Assembly (NCBI RefSeq): GCF_001909285.1
Contig: NZ_MRSV01000001.1
Span: forward strand, 516,606 to 570,021
Length of the DNA: 53,416 nt
Direction: 5' to 3'
Origin: Exiguobacterium profundum
GTDB taxonomy: Bacteria; Bacillota; Bacilli; Exiguobacteriales; Exiguobacteriaceae
Under the pieces are notes generated by a model. That model saw only the letters and a program-made list of their open reading frames with translations. It searched no databases and had not been told where the DNA came from. Within the stretch, counting starts at the first letter, position 1. Each line of letters opens with the position of its first letter. The position numbers and the translations under genes are program-made. Below are positions 1 through 9,914 of this stretch, in pieces.

Positions 1-18
1 TAGGACGTTGCCAGGCAA
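1..18 (+). rRNA. rrf: 5S rRNA, 3' end only (partial)
   Basis: The first bases read taggacgttgccaggcaa, which matches the conserved 3' end of Bacillales 5S rRNA (GUAGGACG..GCCA..GC), the strand that closes helix I. A strong intrinsic terminator follows ten bases later, as expected at the end of an rRNA operon. Only the last bases of the gene are inside the window, so the call rests on this short match and the exact 3' end is approximate. Confidence 0.75.
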
Positions 19-27
19 CAACGCAGG

Positions 28-57
28 ACGACCGAGCATACGCTCGGTCGTTTTTTG
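28..57 (+). terminator. Intrinsic terminator after 5S rRNA
   Basis: A 10-bp perfect stem (28-37 with 42-51, arm acgaccgagc) with a 4-base loop runs into a T tract at 51-56. It would end the upstream rRNA operon and insulate ctsR from rrn transcription. Confidence 0.85.
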
Positions 58-61
58 TTTT

Positions 62-95
62 AGCGATGCTCTCGACATAGAGGCATCGCTTTTCG
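62..95 (+). terminator. Second terminator-like hairpin
   Basis: An 8-bp perfect stem (agcgatgc at 62-69 with gcatcgct at 83-90) is followed by TTTT. It sits just after the first terminator and just before the ctsR promoter. It may be a backup rrn terminator; the T run is short. Confidence 0.5.
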
Positions 96-96
96 T

Positions 97-124
97 TTGC
101 CTTTTTTTAAATCAATGATAAAAT
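97..124 (+). promoter_or_regulatory. ctsR operon promoter (SigA type)
   Basis: TTGCCT (97-102), a 16-base spacer and TAAAAT (119-124) form a plausible SigA promoter. The CtsR heptads start three bases after the -10 box and cover the predicted start site, the usual arrangement for autoregulated ctsR operons. Confidence 0.6.
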
Positions 125-126
125 AT

Positions 127-150
127 AGTCAAAAGTCAAAGATGGTCAGA
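127..150 (+). promoter_or_regulatory. CtsR operator (heptad direct repeats)
   Basis: AGTCAAA at 134-140, GAT, then GGTCAGA at 144-150 fits the CtsR consensus RGTCAAA-NAN-RGTCAAA with one mismatch. A third heptad, AGTCAAA, abuts it at 127-133. CtsR bound here would block polymerase and repress its own four-gene operon until heat or thiol stress. Confidence 0.85.
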
Positions 151-161
151 GGGTGGTGGAG

Positions 162-638
162 ATGAGAAATATTTCGGATGTCATCGAACAGTATTTGAAG
201 CAAGTCTTGAAGGAAAGTCAGGCAAACGCAATTGAAATCAAACGTCAAGATATCGCACAACGATTCGAATGTGTCCCATCCCAAATCAATTACGTCATCA
301 ACACACGTTTTACCGTCGAAAAAGGATATTTAGTAGAAAGTAAACGTGGCGGTGGCGGATATATTCGTATTCGACGCGTTATTTTACACGAAAAGCAAGA
401 TGTTCTCTCTAGTTTGATGGATATCATTCATGAACATCCACGTTTGAACGAACAGCTCGTTGAAAATGTTCTGATTCGATTGGTTGAAGAACAGATGATG
501 CACGAACAAGAGGCGCAGTTGATCTATCATCTCTTATCAGATGAAGCATTGAACTTACAAGTTGACGATCGCTCCTATATTCGACGTCAGCAACTACTCG
601 CGCTGATGAAAGTACTTCGTTATCGTAATGGAGGGTAA
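162..638 (+). CDS. ctsR: CtsR, class III heat-shock repressor
   Basis: Transcriptional repressor of clp and other class III stress genes. It is a 158-residue protein in the usual CtsR length range. The N-terminal winged-helix half carries CVPSQINYVINTRFT and the glycine-rich wing ESKRGGGGYIRI, both hallmarks of the family. The ATG at 162 is chosen because it gives MRNISDVIEQY, aligned with the B. subtilis start, and has a purine-rich SD just upstream; an in-frame GTG at 153 is less likely. First gene of ctsR-mcsA-mcsB-clpC, 5 bases before mcsA. In B. subtilis, CtsR is inactivated on heating and degraded by ClpCP after McsB action. Confidence 0.96.
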   Translation: MRNISDVIEQYLKQVLKESQANAIEIKRQDIAQRFECVPSQINYVINTRFTVEKGYLVESKRGGGGYIRIRRVILHEKQDVLSSLMDIIHEHPRLNEQLVENVLIRLVEEQMMHEQEAQLIYHLLSDEALNLQVDDRSYIRRQQLLALMKVLRYRNGG

Positions 639-643
639 GTCGT

Positions 644-1078
644 ATGCTATGCGAACGTTGTAAACAGCGACCGGCTGTCAATGAAGTCGTTGTCATGGAA
701 CAGGACGTACCCGTAAAAAAACGGCTATGTCGACAATGTACGGTAGAACTTATGACGGGCTATGTGCCGGTCGTAAAGCGCTGCCCAACCTGTCAGATGA
801 CGCGTCAAGATTTATTGCGTGTACGAAAAGCAGGATGTGCTATGTGTTATACCGTATTTCGTGATGAACTGATTAAAATCACACGTCAATATCAACAAGG
901 ACATGATCATCATATCGGTTCGGTCCCTGACCAGTTACGTACACCACATGAACGAATCGAAGAGCGGCTCGAAAAATTGGCAGGGGAGTTGACCCGTGCT
1001 GTCGAACAAGAAGATTATGAACGAGCAGCACGCATTCAAAAAGAAATGAAGCAATTAGAAGGGCAAGGTGATGTCTAA
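644..1078 (+). CDS. mcsA: McsA, zinc-finger activator of the McsB arginine kinase
   Basis: Adaptor that binds and activates McsB and links thiol and metal stress to CtsR control. Four CxxC pairs are visible (C3/C6, C29/C32, C47/C50, C65/C68), enough for two zinc sites. A C-terminal UVR-like coiled segment (about residues 107-142, ERLEKLAGELTRAVEQEDYE) resembles the ClpC-interaction motif of UvrB and ClpC. At 144 residues it is shorter than the roughly 185-residue B. subtilis protein, mostly through shorter linkers. SD ggagg lies 9 bases before the ATG. Its TAA overlaps the mcsB ATG (TAATG), suggesting translational coupling. Confidence 0.93.
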   Translation: MLCERCKQRPAVNEVVVMEQDVPVKKRLCRQCTVELMTGYVPVVKRCPTCQMTRQDLLRVRKAGCAMCYTVFRDELIKITRQYQQGHDHHIGSVPDQLRTPHERIEERLEKLAGELTRAVEQEDYERAARIQKEMKQLEGQGDV

Positions 1079-2121
1079 TGGAAACGTTCCTAACACATCC
1101 ACTTGGTCCCAAAATGAAAGAGCGTGCCAAATTGGATGACCTGGTTGTCTCCACAAGAATCCGACTGGCACGTAACGTCAAAGACACTGTATTTTCGCCA
1201 GTCCTTTCTAAAGAAGGAGAACGTCAACTATGTGATCGTCTCGAAGGACGGTTACATGGGTTAAAGGGATTTGAATATCTTCATATGCGTGATTATGATG
1301 AAGTCACCCGACAGGCATTGATGGAAAAACATTTGATTAGTCCGGCCATTGCGACCAACGAAGAAAGTGCAGTCTTTTTAAGTGAAGATGAAACTATCAG
1401 TGTGTTGATTAACGAGGAAGATCATTTACGAATTCAGACCTTACTCCCAGGTTATCAAGTGAAAGAGGCGTTTGAATTAGCGACTCAAGTAGACGCACTG
1501 TGCGCGGAATCACTCTCATACGCCTTTGACGAACAGTTAGGCTACTTGACGACATGTCCAAGCAATATCGGAACAGGACTCCGGGCCTCGGTCATGTTAC
1601 ACTTACCGGGTCTCACGTTAACGGGTCGAATCAGCCCCATTTTGCGAGAGCTTCGAAAACTCGGCTATACGATTCGAGGTCGTTACGGAGAAGGTAGCGA
1701 TACGGCAGGACGGTTGTTCCAGCTGTCAAATCAGCGGACATTAGGCAGTCATGAATCACAACTGTTAGCTGACTTTATGGAAGTGACAGAACAAGTGATT
1801 CAAGCAGAACGTCATGCGCGTGAAGAGCTCATCGCACATCGACAAGAAGAGTTAGAGGATCGGTTTTATCGGTCATATGGTATTTTACGATATGCCAAAC
1901 TTCTTTCTTCTACGGAAGCCATTGAGCGACTATCTGATTTACATTTAGCGAGTGACTTAGGGATTTTGTCTGATTGGAGTCCGCCGAAGTTCCATGAACT
2001 CATCGTTCGGTTACAATCAGGTTTTCTACAAAAACATTTCGGGAAAACATTATCTACGCAAGAACGGGATCGAGAACGAGCGACACTTGTTCGTCGGACG
2101 TTAGATCAAGGCTTAGTTTGA
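1078..2121 (+). CDS. mcsB: McsB, protein arginine kinase
   Basis: Phosphorylates arginines on CtsR and misfolded proteins, the tag read by ClpC-ClpP. The 347-residue protein has the guanido-kinase fold: VVSTRIRLARNV near residue 23, INEEDHLRIQ near 111, and the active-site segment around C160 (TTCPSNIGTGLRAS). Close to the C-terminus RDRERA matches the RDxxRA motif that forms the allosteric phospho-arginine pocket in McsB, so both catalytic and regulatory sites look intact. Start overlaps the mcsA stop by one base. clpC follows after 24 bases with its own strong SD. Confidence 0.96.
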   Translation: METFLTHPLGPKMKERAKLDDLVVSTRIRLARNVKDTVFSPVLSKEGERQLCDRLEGRLHGLKGFEYLHMRDYDEVTRQALMEKHLISPAIATNEESAVFLSEDETISVLINEEDHLRIQTLLPGYQVKEAFELATQVDALCAESLSYAFDEQLGYLTTCPSNIGTGLRASVMLHLPGLTLTGRISPILRELRKLGYTIRGRYGEGSDTAGRLFQLSNQRTLGSHESQLLADFMEVTEQVIQAERHAREELIAHRQEELEDRFYRSYGILRYAKLLSSTEAIERLSDLHLASDLGILSDWSPPKFHELIVRLQSGFLQKHFGKTLSTQERDRERATLVRRTLDQGLV

Positions 2122-2145
2122 TCCAACTATAAGGAGGTTATGTCA

Positions 2146-4581
2146 ATGATGTTTGGACGATTTACAGAACGAGCACAACGCGTATTAGCTTTAGCACAAG
2201 AGGAAGCCGTACGTCTTGGCCATCATAATATTGGTACAGAACATATTTTATTAGGATTGGTTCGTGAAGGAGAAGGAATCGCGGCAAAAGCGCTCTTCGC
2301 CCTCGGATTGACCTCTGAAAAAATCCAACAAGAAGTAGAATCATTGATTGGACGTGGTTCAGAGAATGGATCGACAATTCATTACACACCGCGTGCGAAA
2401 AAGGTCATTGAGCTCTCGATGGATGAGGCTCGGAAATTGGGACACTCTTACGTCGGAACGGAACACATCCTTCTAGGATTGATTCGTGAAGGAGAAGGGG
2501 TCGCGGCACGCGTCCTCAATAACCTTGGAATCAGTTTGACGAAAGCACGCCAACAAGTGTTGCAACTTCTCGGGAACACGGAGTCATCTTCAAATGCTTC
2601 GCAACCTGGGGCGAGCGCCGCAACACCAACGCTTGACGGATTGGCACGCGATTTGACACAACAAGCGCGCGAGTCTCGTTTGGATCCGGTCATCGGACGC
2701 GCAGGCGAAATTCAACGTGTCATCGAAGTGTTGTCGCGTCGGACGAAGAACAACCCGGTTCTAATTGGGGAACCAGGAGTCGGGAAAACAGCGGTCGTCG
2801 AAGGTCTCGCTCAGCAAATCATCAACAACGAGGTACCTGAAACGCTTCGAAACAAACGCGTCATGGTGCTCGATATGGGAACGCTTGTCGCAGGCACGAA
2901 ATATCGTGGTGAATTCGAAGATCGCTTGAAAAAAGTGATGGACGAAATTCGTCAAGCTGGTAACGTCATTCTCTTCATCGATGAGTTACACACATTGATT
3001 GGTGCGGGTGGTGCAGAAGGTGCAATCGACGCCTCTAACATTCTTAAGCCGTCATTGGCTCGCGGTGAACTTCAATGTATCGGGGCGACTACACTAGATG
3101 AATACCGGAAGTACATCGAAAAAGATGCAGCGCTTGAGCGCCGCTTCCAACCGATTCAAGTGAACGAACCGACAACAGAAGAAGCTGAACAAATCCTACT
3201 CGGGTTACGCGATCGCTATGAAGCACACCACCGTGTGACAATTACAGATACGGCGATTCATGAGGCGGTCGTCCTTTCTGACCGTTACATCTCCGATCGT
3301 TTCTTGCCGGATAAGGCGATCGACCTCGTCGACGAGGCGGCATCAAAAGTACGACTTCGCTCATTCACGGCACCACCGAATTTGAAAGAGTTGGAATCCC
3401 GTCTCGAATCGATTCGTAAAGAGAAAGACTCTGCCGTACAAAGCCAAGAGTTTGAAAAAGCAGCTTCCCTTCGCGATACGGAACAGAAGTTACGCGATGA
3501 GTTAGAAGAGTTGAAAGCAGAATGGCAGAACAAGCAAGGTAACGAAAAACTTGAAGTGACGAAAGAAGATATCGCTCAAGTTGTTGCGAACTGGACAGGT
3601 GTACCGGTCACGAAGATTGCCGAAGAAGAGACAGACCGTCTCCTCAAACTCGAATCGATTCTTCACAACCGTGTCATCGGTCAAGACGATGCGGTGAAAT
3701 CAATTTCCCGTGCGATCCGTCGAGCCCGGGCCGGATTGAAAGATCCGAAACGTCCAATCGGGTCATTCATCTTCCTCGGACCGACCGGAGTCGGGAAAAC
3801 AGAGCTCGCCCGTGCAGTTGCCGAAGCGATGTTTGGCGATGAAGATGCCATCATTCGAATCGACATGTCCGAGTACATGGAAAAACATGCGACGAGCCGT
3901 CTCGTCGGTTCGCCTCCTGGTTATGTTGGTTACGAAGAAGGCGGTCAATTGACTGAAAAAGTGCGTCGGAAACCTTACTCGGTTATCCTACTCGATGAAA
4001 TCGAAAAAGCGCACCCAGAAGTATTCAACATCTTGCTTCAAGTGTTAGACGACGGTCGCTTGACGGATTCGAAAGGTCGCACAGTCGACTTCCGAAACAC
4101 AGTCATCATCATGACGTCTAACGTCGGAGCCGCAGCGCTTCAACGAAACAAATATGTAGGATTCACAGTGGAAGATGATGTGAAACGTGAATATACGGAA
4201 ATGAAGGACAAAGTACTCGAGGAATTGAAGAAAGCGTTCCGACCTGAGTTCTTGAACCGGATTGATGAAATCACGGTATTCCATTCACTTCAAAAAGAGC
4301 ACATTCAAGAAATCATCAAACTTATGGCAGAGACACTTAAGAAACGTCTCGCCGAACAAGGTGTTGATTTCAGCTTGACGGATGCGGCACTCGATAAAAT
4401 TGCCGATGTCGGCTACGATCCGGAATACGGGGCTCGTCCTCTCCGTCGTGCCCTTCAACGGGAAGTGGAGGACCGCCTCTCAGAAGCAATGCTCGGCGGC
4501 ACAATCGCTAGAGGCAGTAAAGTTGCGCTCGACGTACAAGATGGAGAGTTCGTCGTTCGTAACGAAGGTGTAGTTCAGTAA
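2146..4581 (+). CDS. clpC: ClpC, AAA+ unfoldase of the ClpCP protease
   Basis: Hsp100 ATPase that unfolds arginine-phosphorylated and adaptor-delivered substrates for ClpP. In order: a duplicated N-domain (residues 1-145), D1 with Walker A GEPGVGKT near 208, a UVR/M-domain coiled coil ([20 protein letters not shown]), and D2 with Walker A GPTGVGKT near 545. The 811-residue length is normal. The ATG at 2146 is chosen because aaggaggt (2131-2138) then lies 7 bases upstream and the N-terminus [11 protein letters not shown] matches B. subtilis; the ATG at 2140 is only one base from the SD. Last gene of the CtsR operon, followed by an intrinsic terminator. Confidence 0.97.
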   Translation: MMFGRFTERAQRVLALAQEEAVRLGHHNIGTEHILLGLVREGEGIAAKALFALGLTSEKIQQEVESLIGRGSENGSTIHYTPRAKKVIELSMDEARKLGHSYVGTEHILLGLIREGEGVAARVLNNLGISLTKARQQVLQLLGNTESSSNASQPGASAATPTLDGLARDLTQQARESRLDPVIGRAGEIQRVIEVLSRRTKNNPVLIGEPGVGKTAVVEGLAQQIINNEVPETLRNKRVMVLDMGTLVAGTKYRGEFEDRLKKVMDEIRQAGNVILFIDELHTLIGAGGAEGAIDASNILKPSLARGELQCIGATTLDEYRKYIEKDAALERRFQPIQVNEPTTEEAEQILLGLRDRYEAHHRVTITDTAIHEAVVLSDRYISDRFLPDKAIDLVDEAASKVRLRSFTAPPNLKELESRLESIRKEKDSAVQSQEFEKAASLRDTEQKLRDELEELKAEWQNKQGNEKLEVTKEDIAQVVANWTGVPVTKIAEEETDRLLKLESILHNRVIGQDDAVKSISRAIRRARAGLKDPKRPIGSFIFLGPTGVGKTELARAVAEAMFGDEDAIIRIDMSEYMEKHATSRLVGSPPGYVGYEEGGQLTEKVRRKPYSVILLDEIEKAHPEVFNILLQVLDDGRLTDSKGRTVDFRNTVIIMTSNVGAAALQRNKYVGFTVEDDVKREYTEMKDKVLEELKKAFRPEFLNRIDEITVFHSLQKEHIQEIIKLMAETLKKRLAEQGVDFSLTDAALDKIADVGYDPEYGARPLRRALQREVEDRLSEAMLGGTIARGSKVALDVQDGEFVVRNEGVVQ

Positions 4582-4588
4582 AACATTC

Positions 4589-4621
4589 AGCTCCCTCGTC
4601 GTTTAGAGGGAGCTTTTTTTA
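4589..4621 (+). terminator. Intrinsic terminator of the ctsR-clpC operon
   Basis: Nine-bp stem (agctccctc 4589-4597 with gagggagct 4606-4614), 8-base loop and a seven-T tail, immediately after the clpC stop. Confidence 0.9.
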
Positions 4622-4637
4622 GACAGGAAGGGAACTT

Positions 4638-6047
4638 ATGGCCAAAATTAAAACGAAATACGTCTGCCAATCGTGCGGATATGAATCAGCCAAGTGGATG
4701 GGGCGTTGTCCGGGTTGTAATGAATGGAATACGCTCGTCGAAGAGTTTGTAGAAGAGAAGAAAGCCAAACGTGGAGCGGCCTTTGTGCATAGTTCATCGC
4801 GACAATTGAAACCGGAACGCTTAGCGAACGTCGTCTCACAAGAAGAGACGCGCGTGCATACGAATAGTCGTGAATTTGACCGTGTCCTAGGCGGTGGGAT
4901 TGTCCCAGGTTCACTCGTTTTAGTCGGCGGGGACCCGGGAATCGGGAAGTCGACCATTCTGTTACAGGTTAGCGCTCACTTAGCCCATAGTGGTAAAAAG
5001 GTGTTATACATCTCGGGGGAGGAATCTCTCAAACAGACAAAACTTCGTGCGGAACGGCTCGGTTTACCGACCGATGACTTGTTCGTGCTCGCTGAGACGG
5101 ATATGTTGATGATCGAACGGGTTATTGATGAGGAGCAACCTGGATTTGTCATCATTGACTCGATTCAAACGGTATATATGGATGAGATTCAATCGGCGCC
5201 AGGGAGCGTGTCACAAGTTCGAGAATGTACGGCCGCCCTCATGAAAATTGCGAAAACGCGAGGGATTGCGGTCTTCATCGTCGGTCACGTGACGAAGCAA
5301 GGGTCGATTGCCGGCCCGCGCTTACTTGAACATATGGTCGATGCGGTACTTTATTTTGAAGGGGAGCGTCATCATACGTTCCGTATTTTACGGGCGGTGA
5401 AAAACCGTTTTGGATCGACGAACGAGATTGGCATTTTCGAGATGAAAGAGAGTGGACTAGAGGAAGTGCTTAATCCATCTGAAATATTCTTGGAGGAACG
5501 CACGGCGGGCGTATCGGGTTCGACCGTTGTCGCCTCGATGGAAGGTACGCGGACGGTACTCGTGGAACTCCAAGCACTCATCTCTCCGACATCGTTCGGC
5601 AACCCGAGACGTATGGCCACGGGCATTGATCAAAACCGAGTCGCGCTGCTCATGGCCGTGCTCGAAAAACGTTCCGGTCTCTTGCTTCAGACGCAGGATG
5701 CGTACTTGAAAGCAGCCGGTGGCGTCAAACTGGACGAACCGGCGATTGACCTTGCGATTTGTATCTCGATTGCCTCGAGTTTCCGTGATCGTCCGACTCG
5801 TCCGACGGATGTCTGCATCGGTGAGGTCGGATTGACTGGGGAAGTGCGACGGGTTTCCCGAATCGAGCAACGTGTCGCCGAGGCGGCAAAACTAGGTTTT
5901 ACACGGGCCATCATCCCGAAAAATAACATGGGGGGATGGACCGCTCCGGCAGGGATTGAAGTCGTCGGGGTCGAACAGTGGACGAAGCACTCCAGTTGGC
6001 GATTCCGTTCTAACGGGTCGCCACTGGCAGTTTTTAACGCTTTGTAA
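4638..6047 (+). CDS. radA: RadA (Sms), DNA repair and branch-migration ATPase
   Basis: RecA-like ATPase that extends recombination intermediates and promotes branch migration. The 469-residue protein begins with a C4 zinc finger (C10, C13, C24, C27), then Walker [11 protein letters not shown] at 97-106, the RadA-specific KNRFG motif at 255-259, and a C-terminal Lon-protease-like domain ([16 protein letters not shown] onward). It starts 17 bases after the clpC terminator with a GGAAGGG SD; I found no clear promoter in that gap, so readthrough from clpC or an internal promoter is possible. In B. subtilis the next gene is disA; here it is yacL. Confidence 0.96.
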   Translation: MAKIKTKYVCQSCGYESAKWMGRCPGCNEWNTLVEEFVEEKKAKRGAAFVHSSSRQLKPERLANVVSQEETRVHTNSREFDRVLGGGIVPGSLVLVGGDPGIGKSTILLQVSAHLAHSGKKVLYISGEESLKQTKLRAERLGLPTDDLFVLAETDMLMIERVIDEEQPGFVIIDSIQTVYMDEIQSAPGSVSQVRECTAALMKIAKTRGIAVFIVGHVTKQGSIAGPRLLEHMVDAVLYFEGERHHTFRILRAVKNRFGSTNEIGIFEMKESGLEEVLNPSEIFLEERTAGVSGSTVVASMEGTRTVLVELQALISPTSFGNPRRMATGIDQNRVALLMAVLEKRSGLLLQTQDAYLKAAGGVKLDEPAIDLAICISIASSFRDRPTRPTDVCIGEVGLTGEVRRVSRIEQRVAEAAKLGFTRAIIPKNNMGGWTAPAGIEVVGVEQWTKHSSWRFRSNGSPLAVFNAL

Positions 6048-6068
6048 CGAACGTGATTGAAAAAATCA

Positions 6069-6077
6069 TGTTACAAT
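6069..6077 (+). promoter_or_regulatory. Extended -10 promoter for yacL
   Basis: TGTTACAAT is a TG-N-TACAAT extended -10 element in the radA-yacL gap, with no convincing -35 box at normal spacing. It lies about 50 bases before the yacL start. Confidence 0.5.
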
Positions 6078-6127
6078 GAAAGTGTTATTTTTTGAAATTT
6101 TATTTCATATAGAAGGAGGTGGAATGA

Positions 6128-7192
6128 GTGAAGATTGCTGTACGAATCGGATTTATTTTGATTGGACTCGTCGTGGGTTGGTTCGGAATCATCGAAGCGA
6201 CGCTTTTATTAGCAGACCTTGGCATGAATGTGCCGGAGTGGTTAACGATTCCATACGTAGCAAGTTTGATTGGTGGACTTATCTTCTTCATTCTTAGTTT
6301 ATTCTTAACAGATGGTGTTGTTGCATTTATTCGTTTTGTCGAAGAACGGCTCGTCCGTTTACCGGTAGGGGATATCTTATTCGGTTCGATCGGTCTCATC
6401 ATCGGGCTCTTGATTGCCTTTTTGATTAGTGTATCGCTTGAAGTCACGAATATTTTCTTACTGAGTAAAATCGTTCCGATTTTTGTCACGGCCCTGTTTG
6501 GTTACTTTGGTTTCGCGGTCGGCTATCGGAAGCGTAACGAATGGATCAAACTATTTGTGAAGAGCGAACGGGAAAAGCCTGCGGCTGAACCAGTCCAACG
6601 CTCTAATGATAAGATTTTAGACACGAGCGTCATCATCGATGGTCGAATCGCGGATATTGCGACGACTGGATTCGTGGAAGGAACATTGATTGTGCCCCAG
6701 TTCGTCATCGGCGAACTGCAATACATCGCCGACTCCTCGGATACGTTGAAGCGGAATCGTGGACGTCGTGGACTGGACATCTTGAAGGAACTACAAGAGA
6801 ACAAGCGCATCCAGGTTGAAATCTATGATGGAGACTTCGAAGACGTACCGGAAGTCGACATCAAATTGATTAAACTAGCTGAACTGAAAAACGGGATTGT
6901 TGTTACGAATGACTACAACTTAAATAAAGTGTGTGAGGTACGAAATGTACCGGTCTTGAACATCAATGATTTGGCGAACGCCGTCAAACAGATTGTCATT
7001 CCTGGTGAAGAGATGGTCGTGACAGTTATTAAAGAAGGAAAAGAGCAGAATCAAGGGGTTGCTTACCTTGAGGATGGGACAATGGTTGTCGTGGAGGGCG
7101 GACGTAAATTGATTTCGAAGACGCTTCCTGTCGTTGTGACGAGTGTCTTACAAACGTCTGCAGGCCGTATGATTTTTGCCCGTCCGGAATAA
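6128..7192 (+). CDS. yacL: YacL, membrane PIN-TRAM domain protein
   Basis: Four hydrophobic segments span about residues 5-30, 40-66, 76-104 and 108-133. A PIN ribonuclease-like domain follows, starting at KILDTSVIIDGRI (near 157) with further acidic residues at ELQYIAD and VVTNDYNLN, then a C-terminal TRAM RNA-binding domain (VTVIKEGKEQNQGVAYL). The architecture predicts a membrane-anchored RNA-acting protein; its substrate is not known to me. GTG start at 6128 is supported by aaggaggt at 6113-6120, 7 bases upstream. A terminator-like hairpin separates it from ispD. Confidence 0.92.
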   Translation: MKIAVRIGFILIGLVVGWFGIIEATLLLADLGMNVPEWLTIPYVASLIGGLIFFILSLFLTDGVVAFIRFVEERLVRLPVGDILFGSIGLIIGLLIAFLISVSLEVTNIFLLSKIVPIFVTALFGYFGFAVGYRKRNEWIKLFVKSEREKPAAEPVQRSNDKILDTSVIIDGRIADIATTGFVEGTLIVPQFVIGELQYIADSSDTLKRNRGRRGLDILKELQENKRIQVEIYDGDFEDVPEVDIKLIKLAELKNGIVVTNDYNLNKVCEVRNVPVLNINDLANAVKQIVIPGEEMVVTVIKEGKEQNQGVAYLEDGTMVVVEGGRKLISKTLPVVVTSVLQTSAGRMIFARPE

Positions 7193-7198
7193 CGGATC

Positions 7199-7228
7199 AA
7201 AAAGAGACGCGAGAGCGCTCTCTTTTTT
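7199..7228 (+). terminator. Terminator or attenuator between yacL and ispD
   Basis: Seven-bp stem aaagaga (7201-7207) with tctcttt (7219-7225) plus three inner GC pairs around a one-base bulge, with T's through 7228. The ispD SD begins four bases later, so some readthrough must be allowed unless a promoter has been missed. Confidence 0.7.
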
Positions 7229-7247
7229 CACGAAGAGAGGTATTAAC

Positions 7248-7928
7248 ATGGTAGCTTATACAGTTGTCATCCCGGCTGCGGGAAGAGGGAAGCGGATGGG
7301 TGCGGATGCGAATAAGTTGATGCTGACGCTCCGTGACAAACCGATTATTGCTTGGACGTTACAGGCGTTCGATACCGATCCGTGGTGCGAACGAATGGTG
7401 TTAGCCATCCGGCCAGAAGAACGTGACTGGTTCGAGGCGATGACGTCACAGATGAAGACGCCGGTTACATACGTAGCAGGGGGGGAAGAACGACAACAGA
7501 GTGTCCATGCAGGACTGAAGGTTGTTGCACCCGATACGATTGTGATGATTCATGACGGTGCGCGTCCGTTTGTAAAACGTGAACAGTTGCATCAAGTGGC
7601 TGAAGCGGCACTGCAAGGTGGTGCCATCTTGGCGGTACCCGTTAAAGATACGGTCAAACAAGTTCAACGTCATCACATCGAACGCACCGTTCCCCGTGAA
7701 AACTTATGGTTGGCACAAACGCCGCAAGCCTTTCAGGCGAAAGCGATTTTGGCGGCACATGAACGAGCGGTCGAACAACAGGTGATGGGAACGGATGATG
7801 CCAGTTTGTTTGAGTGGCTCGGCGAATCGGTACAAGTGGTCCTTGGGGACTATCACAACATCAAAATGACGACGCCCGAAGATTTATTGTTCGGCGACGC
7901 GATTTTAGCGAAGGAGGAATTACAATGA
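7248..7928 (+). CDS. ispD: IspD, 2-C-methyl-D-erythritol 4-phosphate cytidylyltransferase
   Basis: Transfers CMP from CTP to methylerythritol 4-phosphate, third step of the non-mevalonate isoprenoid pathway. The N-terminal nucleotide-binding loop [18 protein letters not shown] and downstream IHDGARPFV are diagnostic. The ATG at 7248 (226 residues) is preferred over an in-frame upstream start at 7176 because SD gaagagagg lies just upstream and the family N-terminus begins here. Its TGA overlaps the ispF ATG (ATGA), coupling the two pathway enzymes. Confidence 0.96.
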   Translation: MVAYTVVIPAAGRGKRMGADANKLMLTLRDKPIIAWTLQAFDTDPWCERMVLAIRPEERDWFEAMTSQMKTPVTYVAGGEERQQSVHAGLKVVAPDTIVMIHDGARPFVKREQLHQVAEAALQGGAILAVPVKDTVKQVQRHHIERTVPRENLWLAQTPQAFQAKAILAAHERAVEQQVMGTDDASLFEWLGESVQVVLGDYHNIKMTTPEDLLFGDAILAKEELQ

Positions 7929-8398
7929 GAATTGGTCAAGGCTTTGATGTACACGCATTTGCAGAAGGACGTCCGTTAATCTTAGGGGGAATCGAAATCC
8001 CACATGAGCGTGGACTTCTCGGTCATTCTGATGCGGACGTGTTACTCCATACCATTGCGGATGCGGCACTTGGAGCAATTGCGGCAGGTGATATCGGGAA
8101 ACACTTCCCGGATACGGATCCGGAATTTAAAGATGCAGATTCGAAAGTATTGCTTCGTCACGTCTGGCAGCTCGTGAAAGATCAAGGCTACGTTCTCGGA
8201 AATGTAGATGCGACGGTCATGGCTCAACGTCCGAAACTTCGTCCTTACATTGATGAGATGCGCGCGGTCATTGCCGAACTTCTTGAGGCGGACATCGAGC
8301 AGGTGAACGTGAAAGCGACGACGACGGAGAAACTGGGCTTCACGGGACGCGAAGAAGGGATTGCGGCGCAAGCGGTCATCTTACTCAACCGGGCTTGA
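7925..8398 (+). CDS. ispF: IspF, 2-C-methyl-D-erythritol 2,4-cyclodiphosphate synthase
   Basis: Cyclises the CDP-ME phosphate intermediate with loss of CMP in the MEP isoprenoid pathway. At 157 residues it is full length. Zinc-ligand motifs DVHAF (residues 8-12) and [12 protein letters not shown] are present, as is the C-terminal [15 protein letters not shown] aaggagga (7911-7918) fixes the ATG at 7925, which overlaps the end of ispD by 4 bases. A longer in-frame opening from 7814 lies inside ispD and is rejected. Confidence 0.97.
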   Translation: MRIGQGFDVHAFAEGRPLILGGIEIPHERGLLGHSDADVLLHTIADAALGAIAAGDIGKHFPDTDPEFKDADSKVLLRHVWQLVKDQGYVLGNVDATVMAQRPKLRPYIDEMRAVIAELLEADIEQVNVKATTTEKLGFTGREEGIAAQAVILLNRA

Positions 8399-8404
8399 CA
8401 GAAA

Positions 8405-8413
8405 TGGTATACT
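8405..8413 (+). promoter_or_regulatory. Extended -10 promoter for gltX
   Basis: TGGTATACT (TG-N-TATACT) lies 34 bases before the gltX ATG. A TTGACA at 8395-8400 is only 7 bases away, so it cannot act as the -35 of this box; the extended -10 would have to carry recognition. Confidence 0.55.
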
Positions 8414-8446
8414 ATTTGGGCAGAAGAGAAGAAAGGTGGAACTATT

Positions 8447-9901
8447 ATGAGTGAAGTGCGTGTACGCTATGCGCCTAGTCCGACGGGGCATCTCCATATC
8501 GGAAATGCGCGGACGGCGTTGTTTAACTACTTATTTGCTCGCCATGCTGGCGGAAAAATGATTCTTCGGATTGAAGACACTGACCAGAAACGGAATGTGT
8601 TGAACGGTGTCGAGAGTCAGATGAAATACTTGGAATGGCTCGGCATCGACTGGGATGAAGGTCCAGGGCGTGACGGAGACTACGGTCCGTATTACCAAAT
8701 GGAGCGTCTTGCGATTTATGAGAAATACGTCAATGAGTTGATGAGCAAAGGCCTTGCTTATAAATGCTACATGACCTCGGAGGAGCTTGAAGCAGAGCGT
8801 GAAGCACAAATCGCACGTGGGGAGGCACCACGTTACTCGGGTGCGCACCGTAACCTCACTGTTGAAGAACGTGAAGCGTTTGAAGCGGAAGGGCGTAAAC
8901 CGTCTATTCGGATTCGTGTGCCGGAAGGCGTGACGTATAAATGGACAGATGTCGTCAAAGGAGACGTCTCGTTTGAATCGAAAGATTTCGGTGACTGGGT
9001 CATCGTGAAACAGGACGGCATTCCAACGTACAACTTCGCAGTTGTCGTGGACGACCATTTGATGAAGATCAGTCACGTGTTGCGCGGGGACGACCATATC
9101 GCGAACACACCAAAACAGATGATGATCTATGACGCACTTGGTTGGGACTATCCTGAATTCGGTCACATGACGCTCATCTACAACGACCAACATAAAAAGT
9201 TATCAAAACGGGACGAATCGATCATTCAGTTCATCGAACAATATGCGGATCTCGGCTACTTGCCAGCAGCGCTCTTCAACTTCATTTCGCTCCTTGGCTG
9301 GTCACCCGTCGGGGAAGAAGAAATCTTCTCGAAAGAAGAGTTCATTGAAATGTTTGATGCGAAACGTTTGTCGAAGAGTCCGGCAGTTTTTGACCAACAA
9401 AAACTTTCTTGGATCAACAGTGTATACATGAAGAAGGCCACGCTTGACGAAGTGGTGGCACTCAGTTTACCATTCTTACAAGAAGCAGGACGATTACCCG
9501 AGGCGGTATCTATTGAGGAAGCGGATTGGGCGACAAACTTGATTGCATTGTATAAAGAACAAATGACGCACGGAGCAGAAATCGTCGCGTTGACAGACTT
9601 GTTCTTCAAAGATGAAATCGAGTATGACGAGGAAGCGAACGCTGTCCTTTCAGGTGAAACGGTACCTGCTGTTCTTGCAGAGTTCAAACAGCAGCTCGAA
9701 GCAATCGAAGACTTCACTCCGGAAGCGATTAAAGCGGCGACAAAAGCGACGCAAAAAGCTACCGGTCAAAAAGGGAAAAACTTGTTCATGCCAATCCGTG
9801 TCGCGACGACAGGACAAACACATGGACCAGAACTCCCGAACGCCATTTCGTTAATCGGAAAAGAGCGTGTGTTGAAGCGTCTGACAACTCTATTAGCGTA
9901 A
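8447..9901 (+). CDS. gltX: Glutamyl-tRNA synthetase
   Basis: Class I synthetase charging tRNA-Glu, and in organisms without GlnRS also tRNA-Gln for later amidation. The HIGH-type signature is seen in [19 protein letters not shown] (from residue 11) and the KMSKS-type signature in KLSKRDES (near 250). Length of 484 is normal for the Bacillus type. SD aaaggtgg precedes the ATG by about 8 bases. Its own promoter is followed downstream by a T-box leader that controls cysE-cysS separately, as in B. subtilis. Confidence 0.97.
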   Translation: MSEVRVRYAPSPTGHLHIGNARTALFNYLFARHAGGKMILRIEDTDQKRNVLNGVESQMKYLEWLGIDWDEGPGRDGDYGPYYQMERLAIYEKYVNELMSKGLAYKCYMTSEELEAEREAQIARGEAPRYSGAHRNLTVEEREAFEAEGRKPSIRIRVPEGVTYKWTDVVKGDVSFESKDFGDWVIVKQDGIPTYNFAVVVDDHLMKISHVLRGDDHIANTPKQMMIYDALGWDYPEFGHMTLIYNDQHKKLSKRDESIIQFIEQYADLGYLPAALFNFISLLGWSPVGEEEIFSKEEFIEMFDAKRLSKSPAVFDQQKLSWINSVYMKKATLDEVVALSLPFLQEAGRLPEAVSIEEADWATNLIALYKEQMTHGAEIVALTDLFFKDEIEYDEEANAVLSGETVPAVLAEFKQQLEAIEDFTPEAIKAATKATQKATGQKGKNLFMPIRVATTGQTHGPELPNAISLIGKERVLKRLTTLLA

Positions 9902-9914
9902 TAAAGGCATTGAT

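Noticed and set aside
8395-8413. TTGACA plus TATACT as a standard promoter for gltX
   Set aside because: Only 7 bases between the boxes; retained only as an extended -10.
8531-9193. 220-codon antisense open frame within gltX
   Set aside because: It is the mirror of a strongly coding gene, has a cysteine/histidine/phenylalanine-rich low-quality sequence, no SD and no known family.
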